Assembly: GCA_002298915.1 (NCBI GenBank)
Contig: DBML01000023.1
Location: 1 to 64,000, forward strand
Reading direction: 5' to 3'
From: Clostridium sp. UBA699
GTDB taxonomy: Bacteria > Bacillota > Clostridia > Clostridiales > Clostridiaceae
Length of the DNA stretch: 64,000 bases
Shown piece after piece: positions 24,449 through 33,155 of the stretch (its first letter is position 1; every line of letters starts with the position of its first letter). The translations under genes were made by a program, and so were the position numbers. The notes below the pieces were generated by a model, which was given only the letters and a program-made list of their open reading frames with translations, was not told where the DNA came from and made no database searches.

Positions 24449-25345
24449 ATGAAAAGGATCCACTTCAGAAAGGCAGTTCTGGCGATATGCCTTGGAGCCG
24501 GACTGGCAATGACTTCCTGCGCACCTGCCGTGAACACTGTTGAAAAACCGGGTTTCACAAAGGATACTTACCCCAAGGTTGACGGTTCGACAGCGACGAT
24601 CCCGCTGTCGGAAAGCGTAGCTGCAGAACTGCTCTCTTTGTCAGCAGGGGAAGCTAAAAGCTTCATAAAGCATAACACCACGCACAACGCTTACGTAAAC
24701 CTCATTGAGGGCAAGGCGGACATAATCTTTGTTACAGAGCCTTCTGTGGATGAGCTGAAGCTGGCAAAGGAGAATGGCGTTGAGCTTGAGGTCGTGCCCG
24801 TTGTAAAGGAAGCCTTCGTTTTCCTTGTCAACAGGCAGAATCCTGTCGATGCTCTGACAGTTAAGCAGATCCAGGATATCTACCAGGGGCTTGCAACAAA
24901 CTGGAAGGATGTCGGTGGGCCTGACAAGGAGATAATAGCCTACCAGAGGCCTGAAAACTCAGGAAGCCAGACCATAATGGAAAACCGGGTTATGGAGGGC
25001 CTTGAAATGGCCGAAGCTCCTACCGAACTGAAGCCGGGCGAGATGGGGGAGCTCATCGAAGCCATAGCGTCCTATGACAACTCAGACAAGGCAATAGGAT
25101 ACTCTGTTTACTACTATGCAAACTCCATGTACAGCAAGGACACTATAAAGTTCGTCAAGGTGAACGGGATCGAACCTAACAACCAGACCATAAGCAGCGG
25201 CACATACCCGTTCACCAGCGCCTACTACGCTGTTATGAAAAAAACGGAACCTGCAGACTCCGGAGCAAGGAAGCTGCTGGCCTGGATCCTGAGCAGCGAC
25301 GGACAGAAGCTGGCTGAAAAGACAGGCTATGTGCCTCTGAAGTAG
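24449..25345 (+). CDS. PstS-like substrate-binding lipoprotein
   Basis: 298-residue lipoprotein of the PstS/PBP-like II family: basic MKRIHFRK, hydrophobic core, lipobox MTSC (Cys near 24), then DGSTATIPLSESVAAELL matching the phosphate-site GSxT-loop, NPVDALTVKQIQDIYQG and NWKDVGGPDKEIIAYQRPENSGSQ typical of phosphate-binding proteins. No pst permease genes are adjacent, so transport is not shown; such stand-alone PstS proteins may act as sensors. AAGGAGG 8 nt before ATG 24449 decides the start. Confidence 0.8.
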   Translation: MKRIHFRKAVLAICLGAGLAMTSCAPAVNTVEKPGFTKDTYPKVDGSTATIPLSESVAAELLSLSAGEAKSFIKHNTTHNAYVNLIEGKADIIFVTEPSVDELKLAKENGVELEVVPVVKEAFVFLVNRQNPVDALTVKQIQDIYQGLATNWKDVGGPDKEIIAYQRPENSGSQTIMENRVMEGLEMAEAPTELKPGEMGELIEAIASYDNSDKAIGYSVYYYANSMYSKDTIKFVKVNGIEPNNQTISSGTYPFTSAYYAVMKKTEPADSGARKLLAWILSSDGQKLAEKTGYVPLK

Positions 25346-25354
25346 GTGAGAGAG

Positions 25355-26845
25355 ATGAAGAAAGGTGTATTGGCGGCGCTACTGGTGATTATCCTTCTTT
25401 CAGCCGCAGCAGCCTGCCAGAATGCAGGCAATGGAACTGAAACGGAGGATCTGGAAATTATGCCGTTCAGCGAAAGGCGCTTCCTCTGCACGAACGGCCT
25501 TGATTATGAGGAAAAGCAGTTCTCAGGGCAGGAAGGAAGCACAAGGCTCTACAGGAGCGATTTGGTGCTGAACGGCTTCAAGAACAAGGAAGTTCAGGAC
25601 AGGGTTAACAAGGACATAGCCGATTCGGTTGTGCAGGAGATGGGCAGTCTCGAGGCGGCTGTGATATCGGAGAACGGCGGCAAAGCAACCGGGATAAGAT
25701 CAAAGGAGACTGGAGCTCACATAGCATACAGCTGCAACAATGTCATTTTCATAGAATATTACGCGATTCTGGAGTTTGCGGTTAACCCGGAAGAAACGGA
25801 ATCAAGGCAGAAGCTTGCAGCAACAGGCTATGACCTGAACACAGGCAGCAAGCTCCAGCTGAAGGACCTTTTCAAAAAAGGCAGCGGCTATGAAAAGCTG
25901 ATAAATGATTTCATATCGTTGTATATCATCGGGAACAACTTCGATGACCCTGATTCGGGGTACATGAGCAAGCCTTTCCAGGGCATCCGTGAAGGGCAGA
26001 GCTTCTCCTTCGGCATCGGAGGCCTGAAAATAATCATGGACGAAAAAAACGATGAGTTCCAGGATCCTGGGTATCCGATCGCCATAACCATACCGCTAAG
26101 CATGATAGGAGAAGAATTGGCAGTTTTTGACAGGTGTTATGATGGGAAGACGAACATCTTCGAGGAGAAGGGGATAAAAAAGCTTCTGCCAAACCGGTCT
26201 GAATTCAAGACAAGCGGTCTGCTTCAGGAATCCAGGGGAACATACAGCATTTACGTGGAAGAAGGGGAGTTCACTGGCGTTGAGGACGACAAGGTAAAAG
26301 CCATGCTGGACAACCTTGCGGCCTTCAGCCTCGATGTGGATGCCTTCAGGAAAAAGGCGGAGGCTCAGGCAGCTTTAAATCCGGGGAAATACTTTGGCAG
26401 CATAGGGCATACCGTCAGCACTGCAATGAATGCCGGAGGCTATACCAGCGTAACCATAAGGGAATCATATTATGAAAACGGGAAGGGGCAGGAAACCACG
26501 AAATATATCAACTACGATTTCAACAGCAACAAGGTGATGAAGCTCGCCGACATATTTTCTGCAGGGTACGGCTATAGAACAGCGATAGCAGAAATCCTGA
26601 ACGATCCGGACAACGGGTATCTTTCGAACTATTCGGAACAGACTAAAATCAAGGTTGATTCTATTTCAGGTGACAACTTCAGCTTCGACGAGAACGGTGT
26701 TTTAATCTGTCTCAATCTGCAGAAAGACGATGGAACCTATGATTCCTACTGGGTTTCTTATGAGAAGATAGGATGGGACAATTTAGCCATGTATGGAGAG
26801 TGCCCAGTTCCAGCAACACGGGCAGAGAACAAGGATAATCATTAA
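25355..26845 (+). CDS. Lipoprotein with two DUF3298/DUF4163-like repeats
   Basis: 496-residue lipoprotein: MKKGVLAALLVIILLSAAAAC with lipobox AAAC. The mature protein has two similar halves, each with beta-strand sequence, a tyrosine-rich stretch and an 'xxLxDIF/DLF-K' element: first near 120-200 (YYAILEFAVN, KLQLKDLFKKGSGYEKLI), second near 360-440 (SYYENGKGQE, VMKLADIFSAGYGYRTAI). This pattern fits DUF3298 (RsiV-like) domains of unknown role on the cell surface. GTG 25346 is also possible, but AGGTGAG suits ATG 25355. Directly follows the PstS-like gene. Confidence 0.65.
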   Translation: MKKGVLAALLVIILLSAAAACQNAGNGTETEDLEIMPFSERRFLCTNGLDYEEKQFSGQEGSTRLYRSDLVLNGFKNKEVQDRVNKDIADSVVQEMGSLEAAVISENGGKATGIRSKETGAHIAYSCNNVIFIEYYAILEFAVNPEETESRQKLAATGYDLNTGSKLQLKDLFKKGSGYEKLINDFISLYIIGNNFDDPDSGYMSKPFQGIREGQSFSFGIGGLKIIMDEKNDEFQDPGYPIAITIPLSMIGEELAVFDRCYDGKTNIFEEKGIKKLLPNRSEFKTSGLLQESRGTYSIYVEEGEFTGVEDDKVKAMLDNLAAFSLDVDAFRKKAEAQAALNPGKYFGSIGHTVSTAMNAGGYTSVTIRESYYENGKGQETTKYINYDFNSNKVMKLADIFSAGYGYRTAIAEILNDPDNGYLSNYSEQTKIKVDSISGDNFSFDENGVLICLNLQKDDGTYDSYWVSYEKIGWDNLAMYGECPVPATRAENKDNH

Positions 26846-26898
26846 AGTGCGGCGAATGCTCAGGAAACAAATGACCTGGTTAATAAAGGAGGGTATCT

Positions 26899-27924
26899 AT
26901 GAAGAGAATGAAAGTGTTTGCTCTGATCCTGGCTGTATTTTTGGCAGCTTTGGCAGCTGGCTGCAGCTCAGGCAATCAAAGCGGCAATACAAGCAACGGT
27001 ACAAGCCCCGGCAATACTAACGGTAATCTTATCAATCTGGGTTACGCTGCCAAGAGCGGGGATTGGATATACTACTCCAACACCGGGGACAATTACAAGC
27101 TTTATAAGATTAAGGCTGACGGAACCGGAAAGGCGGAACTCAGCGATGACAAGTCTATGCACATCAACGTTGTCGGGGACTGGATATACTATCTGAATTA
27201 CAGCGATCTCGCAGAAGGCCATATTGCAAAAATGTACAAGATGAAGACAGACGGCACCTCGAGGATCAAGCTCAGCGATGACGGGGTGACGTACTTGAAC
27301 GTGATAGGGAATCAGGTTTATTATGTGAAATTCTCCGATTCCAGCAAGCTGTTTATGATGAAAGCTGACGGAACAGGCATCAACTCAATAAGCCTGGGCG
27401 AGGCTTCAGAGGAGTTTATAGAACTCTTAAGCATTGCAGACGGCTACGCATACTACAATGCCTATGCTGAGGATAAAGCTCCGGTGCTCTATAAGGTAAA
27501 GACTGACGGGACCGGCAAAACAAAGCTGATGGACGTTTCGTCATCAGTCATAAATGTGGTGGGGGACTGGATATACTTCGTTGAAAGATACAGCGCTGCA
27601 GATGAGAGCGGAGAAACAGCTGTTTTCGGTAAACTATACAAGATGAAAGCGGACGGCACAGGCAAGACGGTTCTTCTGGAGCAGGAGGCATCGGACATAA
27701 ACGTGGCGGGAGACTGGATATACTATGGAAACTACAGCGAGAACAAGGGTTATGCTGAACTTTATAAAATCAAGACAGACGGCACGGGAAACACAAAGCT
27801 TGCCGACGACAGGGTAGCCTACATCAACGTGGCGGGCGACTGGATCTACTATCAGAATGACGGGGCAGGGGGCAAGCTGTACAGGATTAAGATGGACGGC
27901 TCGGGAAGGGCTGCTGTTGACTAA
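26899..27924 (+). CDS. DUF5050-type beta-propeller lipoprotein
   Basis: 341-residue lipoprotein (MKRMKVFALILAVFLAALAAGC, Cys near 22) with an S/N/G-rich linker and about six repeats of roughly 45 residues of the form 'NVxGDWIYYxN ... LYKIKxDGTGKxKL'. The WIYY and KxDGTG elements recur every repeat, which matches the DUF5050 propeller family. These are surface proteins of clostridia with unknown ligand. AAGGAGG precedes the ATG. It ends the lipoprotein cluster; a weak terminator follows. Confidence 0.8.
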   Translation: MKRMKVFALILAVFLAALAAGCSSGNQSGNTSNGTSPGNTNGNLINLGYAAKSGDWIYYSNTGDNYKLYKIKADGTGKAELSDDKSMHINVVGDWIYYLNYSDLAEGHIAKMYKMKTDGTSRIKLSDDGVTYLNVIGNQVYYVKFSDSSKLFMMKADGTGINSISLGEASEEFIELLSIADGYAYYNAYAEDKAPVLYKVKTDGTGKTKLMDVSSSVINVVGDWIYFVERYSAADESGETAVFGKLYKMKADGTGKTVLLEQEASDINVAGDWIYYGNYSENKGYAELYKIKTDGTGNTKLADDRVAYINVAGDWIYYQNDGAGGKLYRIKMDGSGRAAVD

Positions 27925-27944
27925 TCAACATTTAAACTGAGCAG

Positions 27945-27978
27945 ACACCGCAGGCATATTCATTGTTTGCGGTGTTTC
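27945..27978 (+). terminator. Weak terminator after the DUF5050 gene
   Basis: ACACCGCA at 27945-27952 pairs with TGCGGTGT at 27968-27975; only a short T run follows. Confidence 0.5.
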
Positions 27979-28043
27979 ATTGTGAAAATCCAAGTTAAGT
28001 GATATTATCAATTAGAAATAATAAAAAAAATTATGGGGTTAGC

Positions 28044-30167
28044 ATGCTTAAAGAAATTTCCATTGAGAAAAAAATAATGATTGTCTTTGCTTTCATCACA
28101 GCAGCGCTCTTTCTGACGGTTGGGATTCTTTTCCTGAACAGCACTCAAACGGCCGTCAACTCCTCAAAGGAGAGGGAGCTTACTACCCTTTCGCAGGAAA
28201 CGGCGAACAAAATAGAAAGGTTTCTTTTCGAGAGGTACGGCGACATCAAAGTAATATCCGAATCTCCGATTCTTAAAAGCGGGGAGATAGACCGGGCTCT
28301 CAAGCTCAAATATCTGGACAACGTCAGAGCGGCTTACGAAACCTACGACTACATATTGGTTGCGGATGAAAGCGGCGAAATCAGCCTTGCCTCCGGAAGC
28401 ACGGAAGGCGACGATTCCTATAAGCAGTATATTACCTATACGAAGAACGGGGAAATTTTCGTTTCGGACTTCATTTACAACGAAAAGAACAAAGCATACG
28501 TCATGTACTTCCTATCGCCTATCCTTGACGACAGCGGAAGGTTTGCAGGCGCTGTAGTCGAAAGGATGAACTTCTTTTCCATAGACGACATAATAAGGAA
28601 CGTGCAGCCCGGCAAGTCCGGATACGCATACCTGGTTGATTCAAGCGGCAATGCAATTCTAAGCAGCGTAGAAAACGCCCCGCAGCTAACAGGTCCGGTT
28701 GCTGGCAGCCAGGGGATACTGTATTCTGAAAGCGGGAGCACAAGATATATCTCTGCCTTGTATCCTCTTAAGAAATATGGTTCGCAAAAGGATTCCTGGA
28801 GCCTAGTGGTAGAGGAACCGGTAAAGGAAGCGTTCGAGGTAACGACAAAGCTCAGAAACTACATCATCATCACAATACTCTTTTCTGCCCTTGCGCTCCT
28901 CATACTGGCGAACATAATGACTAAATCAATCACCCGACCTATCAAAAAGCTCGTCATGAAGACACAGAGCGCCGCGGAAGGCGATTTTGTCCAGGACATC
29001 AGCATAGAATCGCGCGACGAGATAGGGAGCCTCGCTGCGTCCTTCAACATACTGCTCTCCAACCTCAAATCCATGATGAGCCAGGTGCTGGAGGTTTCAG
29101 GAGAGATAGCCTCGCTGGAAGAAATAAGGCAGTATGTTGACAAATTTTTCGAGAACATACCCAGCGCAATACTTACTGCGGATGTATCAGGAAAAGTTAC
29201 TTCCATCAACAACACCGCATGCAAGATATTAGGCTGCGACAAGGAGGCGGTTCTGGGAAAGAGCATATACGATGAAAGCATTCCGGCGCATGTCGAACCG
29301 ATCGTCAACATTATGAAGCAGGGGCTGGAAGAAGAAGCTGTCTACATTAAGCATATCCTCAAGGTGAAAAGCTCTGAAGGCAAAGAGCTTCCGGTGATGG
29401 TAAACACTTCTATTCAAAAAGACTCCGCAGGAAAGGTTCTCGGGGTAATCGGCGCTTTCAGAAGCGTAGAGGAAATCAAGAACTTCGAGGAGAGCATGAT
29501 AAGGGCAAGGAATCTTGCTTCCATAGGCGAGCTGTCGGCGGGAATGGCACATGAAATAAGGAATCCCCTGACTTCAATCAAGGGTTACGCACAGTTCATC
29601 AAGCTTGAGATGGGAGAAGACAGCCCCTTGAGCGAGGATATAAACATTATAATAAGCGAAGTTGACAGGCTGAACGGAATCCTTGACAGGTTCCTGGCTT
29701 TCGCAAGGCCAAAGCAGCCAAAGCTGGAAAACTGCAATCTCAACGATATTGTCAACGATATCGTTAAGCTGTTAGGAATGAACAATATTCCAGAAAACAT
29801 AAGAATCAGGACTGCGCTTTCTTCTCTGCCCGATTCAGCTTTCGATCCGGAGCAGATAGAGCAGGCATTCCTGAATATAGCCATAAACGCTGTCCAGGCT
29901 ATGAAAAACGGAGGGGAGCTGACTTTCAGCACGCGCTATGTTCCCGCTGAGAAGGTAATCGTGGTCGACATTTCAGATACGGGGCAAGGCATACCGAGTG
30001 AAAGCCTTGAGGAGATATTCGAACCTTTCTTCACGACAAAGCCTAAGGGAACCGGACTCGGCCTCGCAATCACTTCCACCATAATAGAAAGCCATAAAGG
30101 TTTTATCGAGGTGAAGACAATACCTGGGCAGGGAACAACATTCACGATCAAACTACCTACAAATTGA
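28044..30167 (+). CDS. Sensor histidine kinase (Cache-HAMP-PAS-HisKA-HATPase)
   Basis: 707-residue membrane kinase. TM helix 1 near 9-30, an extracytoplasmic Cache-like domain to about 270 (IPxAYETYDYILVADESGEI-type sequence, PGKSGYAYLVDSSG), TM helix 2 near 278-300, HAMP to 350, PAS 370-480 (FFENIPSAILTADVSGKVTSIN), phospho-His in AGMAHEIRNPLTSIKGY (H503), N box NIAINAVQAMKNGG, G1 DTGQGIP, F box EPFFTTKPKGTGLGL. Architecture as in AtoS/ZraS-type partners of sigma-54 activators. The adjacent regulator gene is the obvious partner. ATG 28044 follows GGGG; the frame extends to 27999. Ligand unknown. Confidence 0.88.
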   Translation: MLKEISIEKKIMIVFAFITAALFLTVGILFLNSTQTAVNSSKERELTTLSQETANKIERFLFERYGDIKVISESPILKSGEIDRALKLKYLDNVRAAYETYDYILVADESGEISLASGSTEGDDSYKQYITYTKNGEIFVSDFIYNEKNKAYVMYFLSPILDDSGRFAGAVVERMNFFSIDDIIRNVQPGKSGYAYLVDSSGNAILSSVENAPQLTGPVAGSQGILYSESGSTRYISALYPLKKYGSQKDSWSLVVEEPVKEAFEVTTKLRNYIIITILFSALALLILANIMTKSITRPIKKLVMKTQSAAEGDFVQDISIESRDEIGSLAASFNILLSNLKSMMSQVLEVSGEIASLEEIRQYVDKFFENIPSAILTADVSGKVTSINNTACKILGCDKEAVLGKSIYDESIPAHVEPIVNIMKQGLEEEAVYIKHILKVKSSEGKELPVMVNTSIQKDSAGKVLGVIGAFRSVEEIKNFEESMIRARNLASIGELSAGMAHEIRNPLTSIKGYAQFIKLEMGEDSPLSEDINIIISEVDRLNGILDRFLAFARPKQPKLENCNLNDIVNDIVKLLGMNNIPENIRIRTALSSLPDSAFDPEQIEQAFLNIAINAVQAMKNGGELTFSTRYVPAEKVIVVDISDTGQGIPSESLEEIFEPFFTTKPKGTGLGLAITSTIIESHKGFIEVKTIPGQGTTFTIKLPTN

Positions 30168-30183
30168 CTTGGAGGTCTCAAAA

Positions 30184-31527
30184 ATGAATTTTTCTATCCT
30201 GATCGTCGATGACGAAAAAAACGTGGTCAATCTTCTTGAAAAAATGCTGAAAAAGCAGGGCTACACGACGTACTGCGCACTCAACGGCAAAGAGGCTCTT
30301 GAAATAATCGATATAAAGCAAATAGACCTGGTCATTTCAGACATAAGGATGCCTGAAATCGACGGCATAAGCCTTTTGAAAAAAGTTAAGGAAATTGATC
30401 CTGCTATAGAATTTATACTCATAACCGCTTTCGCAACGGTTGAAACAGCGGTTGAGGCGCTTAGGATAGGCGCAAGGGACTATATAATAAAGCCTTTCAA
30501 CCTGGAAGACATAACAGCAGCCATCGACAAAATCAACAAATCCGCGTCTTCCGAGGACGTTCAGGATATCGATCAGGCAGACAAAAACGAAACTTATCTG
30601 AAAAGCAAAAGCCCCAAAATGATCAAGGTGATGGAGCTAATCCGCCAGGTGGCCGACACTCGTGCAACTGTCATGATTTACGGGGAGACGGGAACAGGGA
30701 AAGAGTTGGCCGCCCAGGCCCTGCACAACCTGAGCGCAAGAAGGGATAAAGCTTTTATCAAAGTTAACTGCGCAGCCATTCCGGAAAACCTGCTGGAAAG
30801 TGAACTTTTCGGTTACGAAAAGGGTGCCTTCACAGGCGCTGTGACCAAAAAGCCGGGAAGATTTGAACTTGCCGATGGCGGGTCAATCTTCCTAGACGAA
30901 ATAGGAGACGTTTCGGCCGCTGTTCAGGTCAAGCTTCTCAGGGTTCTTCAGGAAAGGGAGTTCGAGCACCTTGGGGGCACCAAGACGATAAAGGTGGATG
31001 TCAGGATAATAGCAGCCAGCAACAAGGACCTCCAGGAGCTGGTTAAAAAAGGGGAGTTCAGGGAAGACCTATATTACAGGCTGAATGTGGTTCCGGTAAC
31101 AATCCCTCCTCTAAGGGAAAGGAAGGAAGACATAAGCTCCATTGCCAGCGATTTCCTCCTGAAGTCGGCATCCATATCTGGCAAAAACCCAAAACGCTTT
31201 TCGGAAAAAGCGGTAAAGAGGCTTCAGGCATACAGCTGGCCGGGGAACATCAGGGAGCTTGAAAATATCGTCGAAAGATGCGTTGTCATAACTGGAAGCG
31301 ACATGATAGAGGAGGAGGACCTCCCTTCATACATCCTGAACCCATCCGAGCCGGAACCAGGGAAACAATCCGACTCGAGGCTTGAAGACAAGATCGACAG
31401 CGTAGAGAAAGACACGATCATTAAAACTCTCGGTGAATGCGGGGGCAACAGGACAAAGGCCGCCCAGGTGCTTGGCATAAGCAGAAGGTCGCTTCACAGA
31501 AAGCTCTCCAAATACAGCATAGAATAG
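30184..31527 (+). CDS. Sigma-54-dependent response regulator (NtrC/AtoC family)
   Basis: 447-residue enhancer-binding activator. Receiver domain with phospho-acceptor D53 in LVISDIRMPEIDG; AAA+ domain with Walker A GETGTGKE (165-172), the sigma-54 contact GAFTGA (215-220), and the Walker B DGGSIFLDEIGD; C-terminal Fis-type helix-turn-helix GGNRTKAAQVLGISRRSLHRKL. It lies 16 bp after the kinase gene, and GGAGG at 30171-30175 serves ATG 30184. The next gene, amtB, has a perfect -24/-12 promoter, making it the likely target. Confidence 0.93.
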   Translation: MNFSILIVDDEKNVVNLLEKMLKKQGYTTYCALNGKEALEIIDIKQIDLVISDIRMPEIDGISLLKKVKEIDPAIEFILITAFATVETAVEALRIGARDYIIKPFNLEDITAAIDKINKSASSEDVQDIDQADKNETYLKSKSPKMIKVMELIRQVADTRATVMIYGETGTGKELAAQALHNLSARRDKAFIKVNCAAIPENLLESELFGYEKGAFTGAVTKKPGRFELADGGSIFLDEIGDVSAAVQVKLLRVLQEREFEHLGGTKTIKVDVRIIAASNKDLQELVKKGEFREDLYYRLNVVPVTIPPLRERKEDISSIASDFLLKSASISGKNPKRFSEKAVKRLQAYSWPGNIRELENIVERCVVITGSDMIEEEDLPSYILNPSEPEPGKQSDSRLEDKIDSVEKDTIIKTLGECGGNRTKAAQVLGISRRSLHRKLSKYSIE

Positions 31528-31532
31528 AAGGT

Positions 31533-31573
31533 GGGACACATTTGTCGCTGTGCGACAGAAGTGTCCCTGTTTT
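31533..31573. promoter_or_regulatory. Large inverted repeat: terminator and candidate sigma-54 enhancer
   Basis: GGGACACATTTGTCGC (31533-31548) and GCGACAGAAGTGTCCC (31552-31567) pair at 14 of 16 positions, followed by TGTTTTTG. As RNA this terminates the regulator transcript. As DNA its centre is 95 bp before the -12 element of amtB, a normal enhancer distance, so a dual role is plausible. Confidence 0.6.
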
Positions 31574-31592
31574 TGTGTCACACTTTGCCCGG

Positions 31593-31607
31593 ATTTGTGA
31601 AACAAAT
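31593..31607. repeat. Second dyad upstream of amtB promoter
   Basis: ATTTGT GAA ACAAAT, a perfect 6-bp dyad about 45 bp before the -12 element. The ATTTGT half resembles the ATTTGTCG half of the larger repeat, so it may be a second activator site. Confidence 0.4.
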
Positions 31608-31631
31608 GCCGTTTTCCCTGAGAACGTTTAC

Positions 31632-31647
31632 TGGCACGGTACTTGCT
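31632..31647 (+). promoter_or_regulatory. Sigma-54 (-24/-12) promoter of amtB
   Basis: TGGCACG (31632-31638), 4 bp, TTGCT (31643-31647): an exact match to the TGGCACG-N4-TTGCW consensus with GG and GC 12 bp apart. It lies 48 bp before the amtB start and just downstream of the sigma-54 activator gene. Confidence 0.92.
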
Positions 31648-31694
31648 CTATATAGCTGTGTGATTATATCAACATATTTCGAAGGAGGATCACT

Positions 31695-32915
31695 ATGCCA
31701 AACATTAATTCGGGAGACACCGCATTTGTGCTGCTCAGCGCTGCGTTAGTCTGCCTCATGACGCCGGGACTCGCATTTTTCTACGGGGGCCTTGTCAGAA
31801 AAAAGAACATGATAACGCTCATGATGCAAAACTTCATATCAATGGGTGTTGTCACAGTGATATGGGTGTTCGGGGGCTTCAGCCTTGCTTTCGGGGCAGA
31901 TCATGGAGGAGTCATAGGCAGTCTTCAATACCTTGCGCTTAACGGTGTCGGAATGATGCCTAACTCTCTTTATGGCCCAACGATTCCGTTCGTTGTATTT
32001 TTCGTTTATCAGGAGATGTTCGCAATTATAACACCGGCACTCATAACGGGAGCTTTCGCTGACAGGGTAAGCTTCAAGAGCTACCTTTTGTTCCTTGCAG
32101 CGTGGAGCGCGATTGTATACGTGCCTGTCACGCACTGGGTCTGGGGGGGAGGCTTCCTGCAGCACCTGGGGGCTGTTGACTTCGCAGGAGGGCTTGTGGT
32201 CCATACAACTGCGGGAGTTGCCGCTCTGATAACTGTCTACTTTGTCGGCAGGAGGAAGTTTCTTCCGGGCGAAAACAAGCAACCGCACAACATAACATAC
32301 GTTGCGCTTGGTACAGGGCTGCTCTGGTTCGGGTGGTTCGGCTTCAACGGAGGCAGCGCCCTTGCAGCAAACGGCGTAGCGGCTACAGCCTTTGCCAACA
32401 CAGACATAGCAGGATCGATAGCGATGATCACCTGGCTACTCATATCCTGGAAGCATGAAAAGCGTCCAAGCCTTGTCGGCGCCCTTACAGGTGCTGTTGC
32501 AGGCCTTGCAACAATCACGCCCTGCGCAGGCTATGTTAGACCGCTTGACTCAGCGATAATAGGATTCCTCGCAGCAATCGTCTGCTACGCAACAGTCAGA
32601 ATGCAGGAAAAGATCAACTGGGATGACGCTCTTGACGTGTGGGCATGCCACGGAGTAGGCGGGATACTTGGTTCAATCCTTGTAGGCGTTTTCGCGCACT
32701 CGTCGATAAACGGCATTAGCGGCGTTGTTGAAGGTAACTGGCATCAGCTTTTCGTACAGCTGATCGCCGTGGCAGTAATTGCCGGGTACACAGCGATAGC
32801 AACGGTTGTTATCCTTAAGATTGTCAATGCTGTTAGCCCGGTAAGGGTAAAGGAAGATGAGGAGCTCCTCGGCCTTGACGAAACCATTCATAAAGAAGCA
32901 GCGTACCATTTTTAA
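31695..32915 (+). CDS. amtB: Ammonium transporter
   Basis: Trimeric ammonia/ammonium channel of the Amt/Rh family, 406 residues with about 11 transmembrane helices. Starts with the family sequence FVLLSAALVCLMTPGLAFFYGGLVRKKN; pore histidines are in VVHTTAG and WACHGVGG; the F-gate and W residues lie in FFVYQEMFA and HWVWGGG. AAGGAGG 8 nt before the ATG. Controlled by the sigma-54 promoter at 31632-31647. The PII gene glnK that usually follows amtB is absent; a terminator comes at once. Confidence 0.94.
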   Translation: MPNINSGDTAFVLLSAALVCLMTPGLAFFYGGLVRKKNMITLMMQNFISMGVVTVIWVFGGFSLAFGADHGGVIGSLQYLALNGVGMMPNSLYGPTIPFVVFFVYQEMFAIITPALITGAFADRVSFKSYLLFLAAWSAIVYVPVTHWVWGGGFLQHLGAVDFAGGLVVHTTAGVAALITVYFVGRRKFLPGENKQPHNITYVALGTGLLWFGWFGFNGGSALAANGVAATAFANTDIAGSIAMITWLLISWKHEKRPSLVGALTGAVAGLATITPCAGYVRPLDSAIIGFLAAIVCYATVRMQEKINWDDALDVWACHGVGGILGSILVGVFAHSSINGISGVVEGNWHQLFVQLIAVAVIAGYTAIATVVILKIVNAVSPVRVKEDEELLGLDETIHKEAAYHF

Positions 32916-32940
32916 AGAAATATTCTGATTCGCAACTAAT

Positions 32941-32979
32941 AAGCTTACGTTTCAGCACAGCTGCTGCGTAAGCTTTTTT
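32941..32979 (+). terminator. Terminator after amtB
   Basis: AAGCTTACG (32941-32949) pairs with CGTAAGCTT (32967-32975), with an inner CAGCA/TGCTG extension, followed by TTTTT. Confidence 0.88.
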
Positions 32980-33065
32980 GCATCTATTCATGGCCTTCAA
33001 TTACGGCAGACCCCGCGTTCATTTCTGAGGATGATTCCTTATTATCCAGAATCCTTCAAATATAC

Positions 33066-33115
33066 TAATATACAGCCAGAGGTTCAATAGTATATAATAA
33101 TAATTGGTATATACA
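33066..33115 (+). promoter_or_regulatory. Promoter/operator region of the first GntR gene
   Basis: TATAAT at 33093-33098 with a poor -35, flanked by ATACTAATATAC (33063-33074) and TTGGTATATAC (33104-33114). The ATACTA and GTAT-AC elements also occur in the uxuA operator, which suggests autoregulation. Confidence 0.45.
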
Positions 33116-33155
33116 TCCGCAAGGCAAGCGGTGCCGGAAAAGGGGATACAAAGCA

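Noticed and set aside
27040..27920. Regular repeats that could suggest a CRISPR or VNTR
   Set aside because: The repeats of about 135 bp are in frame, degenerate and encode the WIYY...DGTG propeller motif of a DUF5050 protein.
31533..31567. Inverted repeat as a simple terminator only
   Set aside because: Kept as dual-purpose because its distance from the -12 element is right for an enhancer; I could not decide between the roles from sequence alone.
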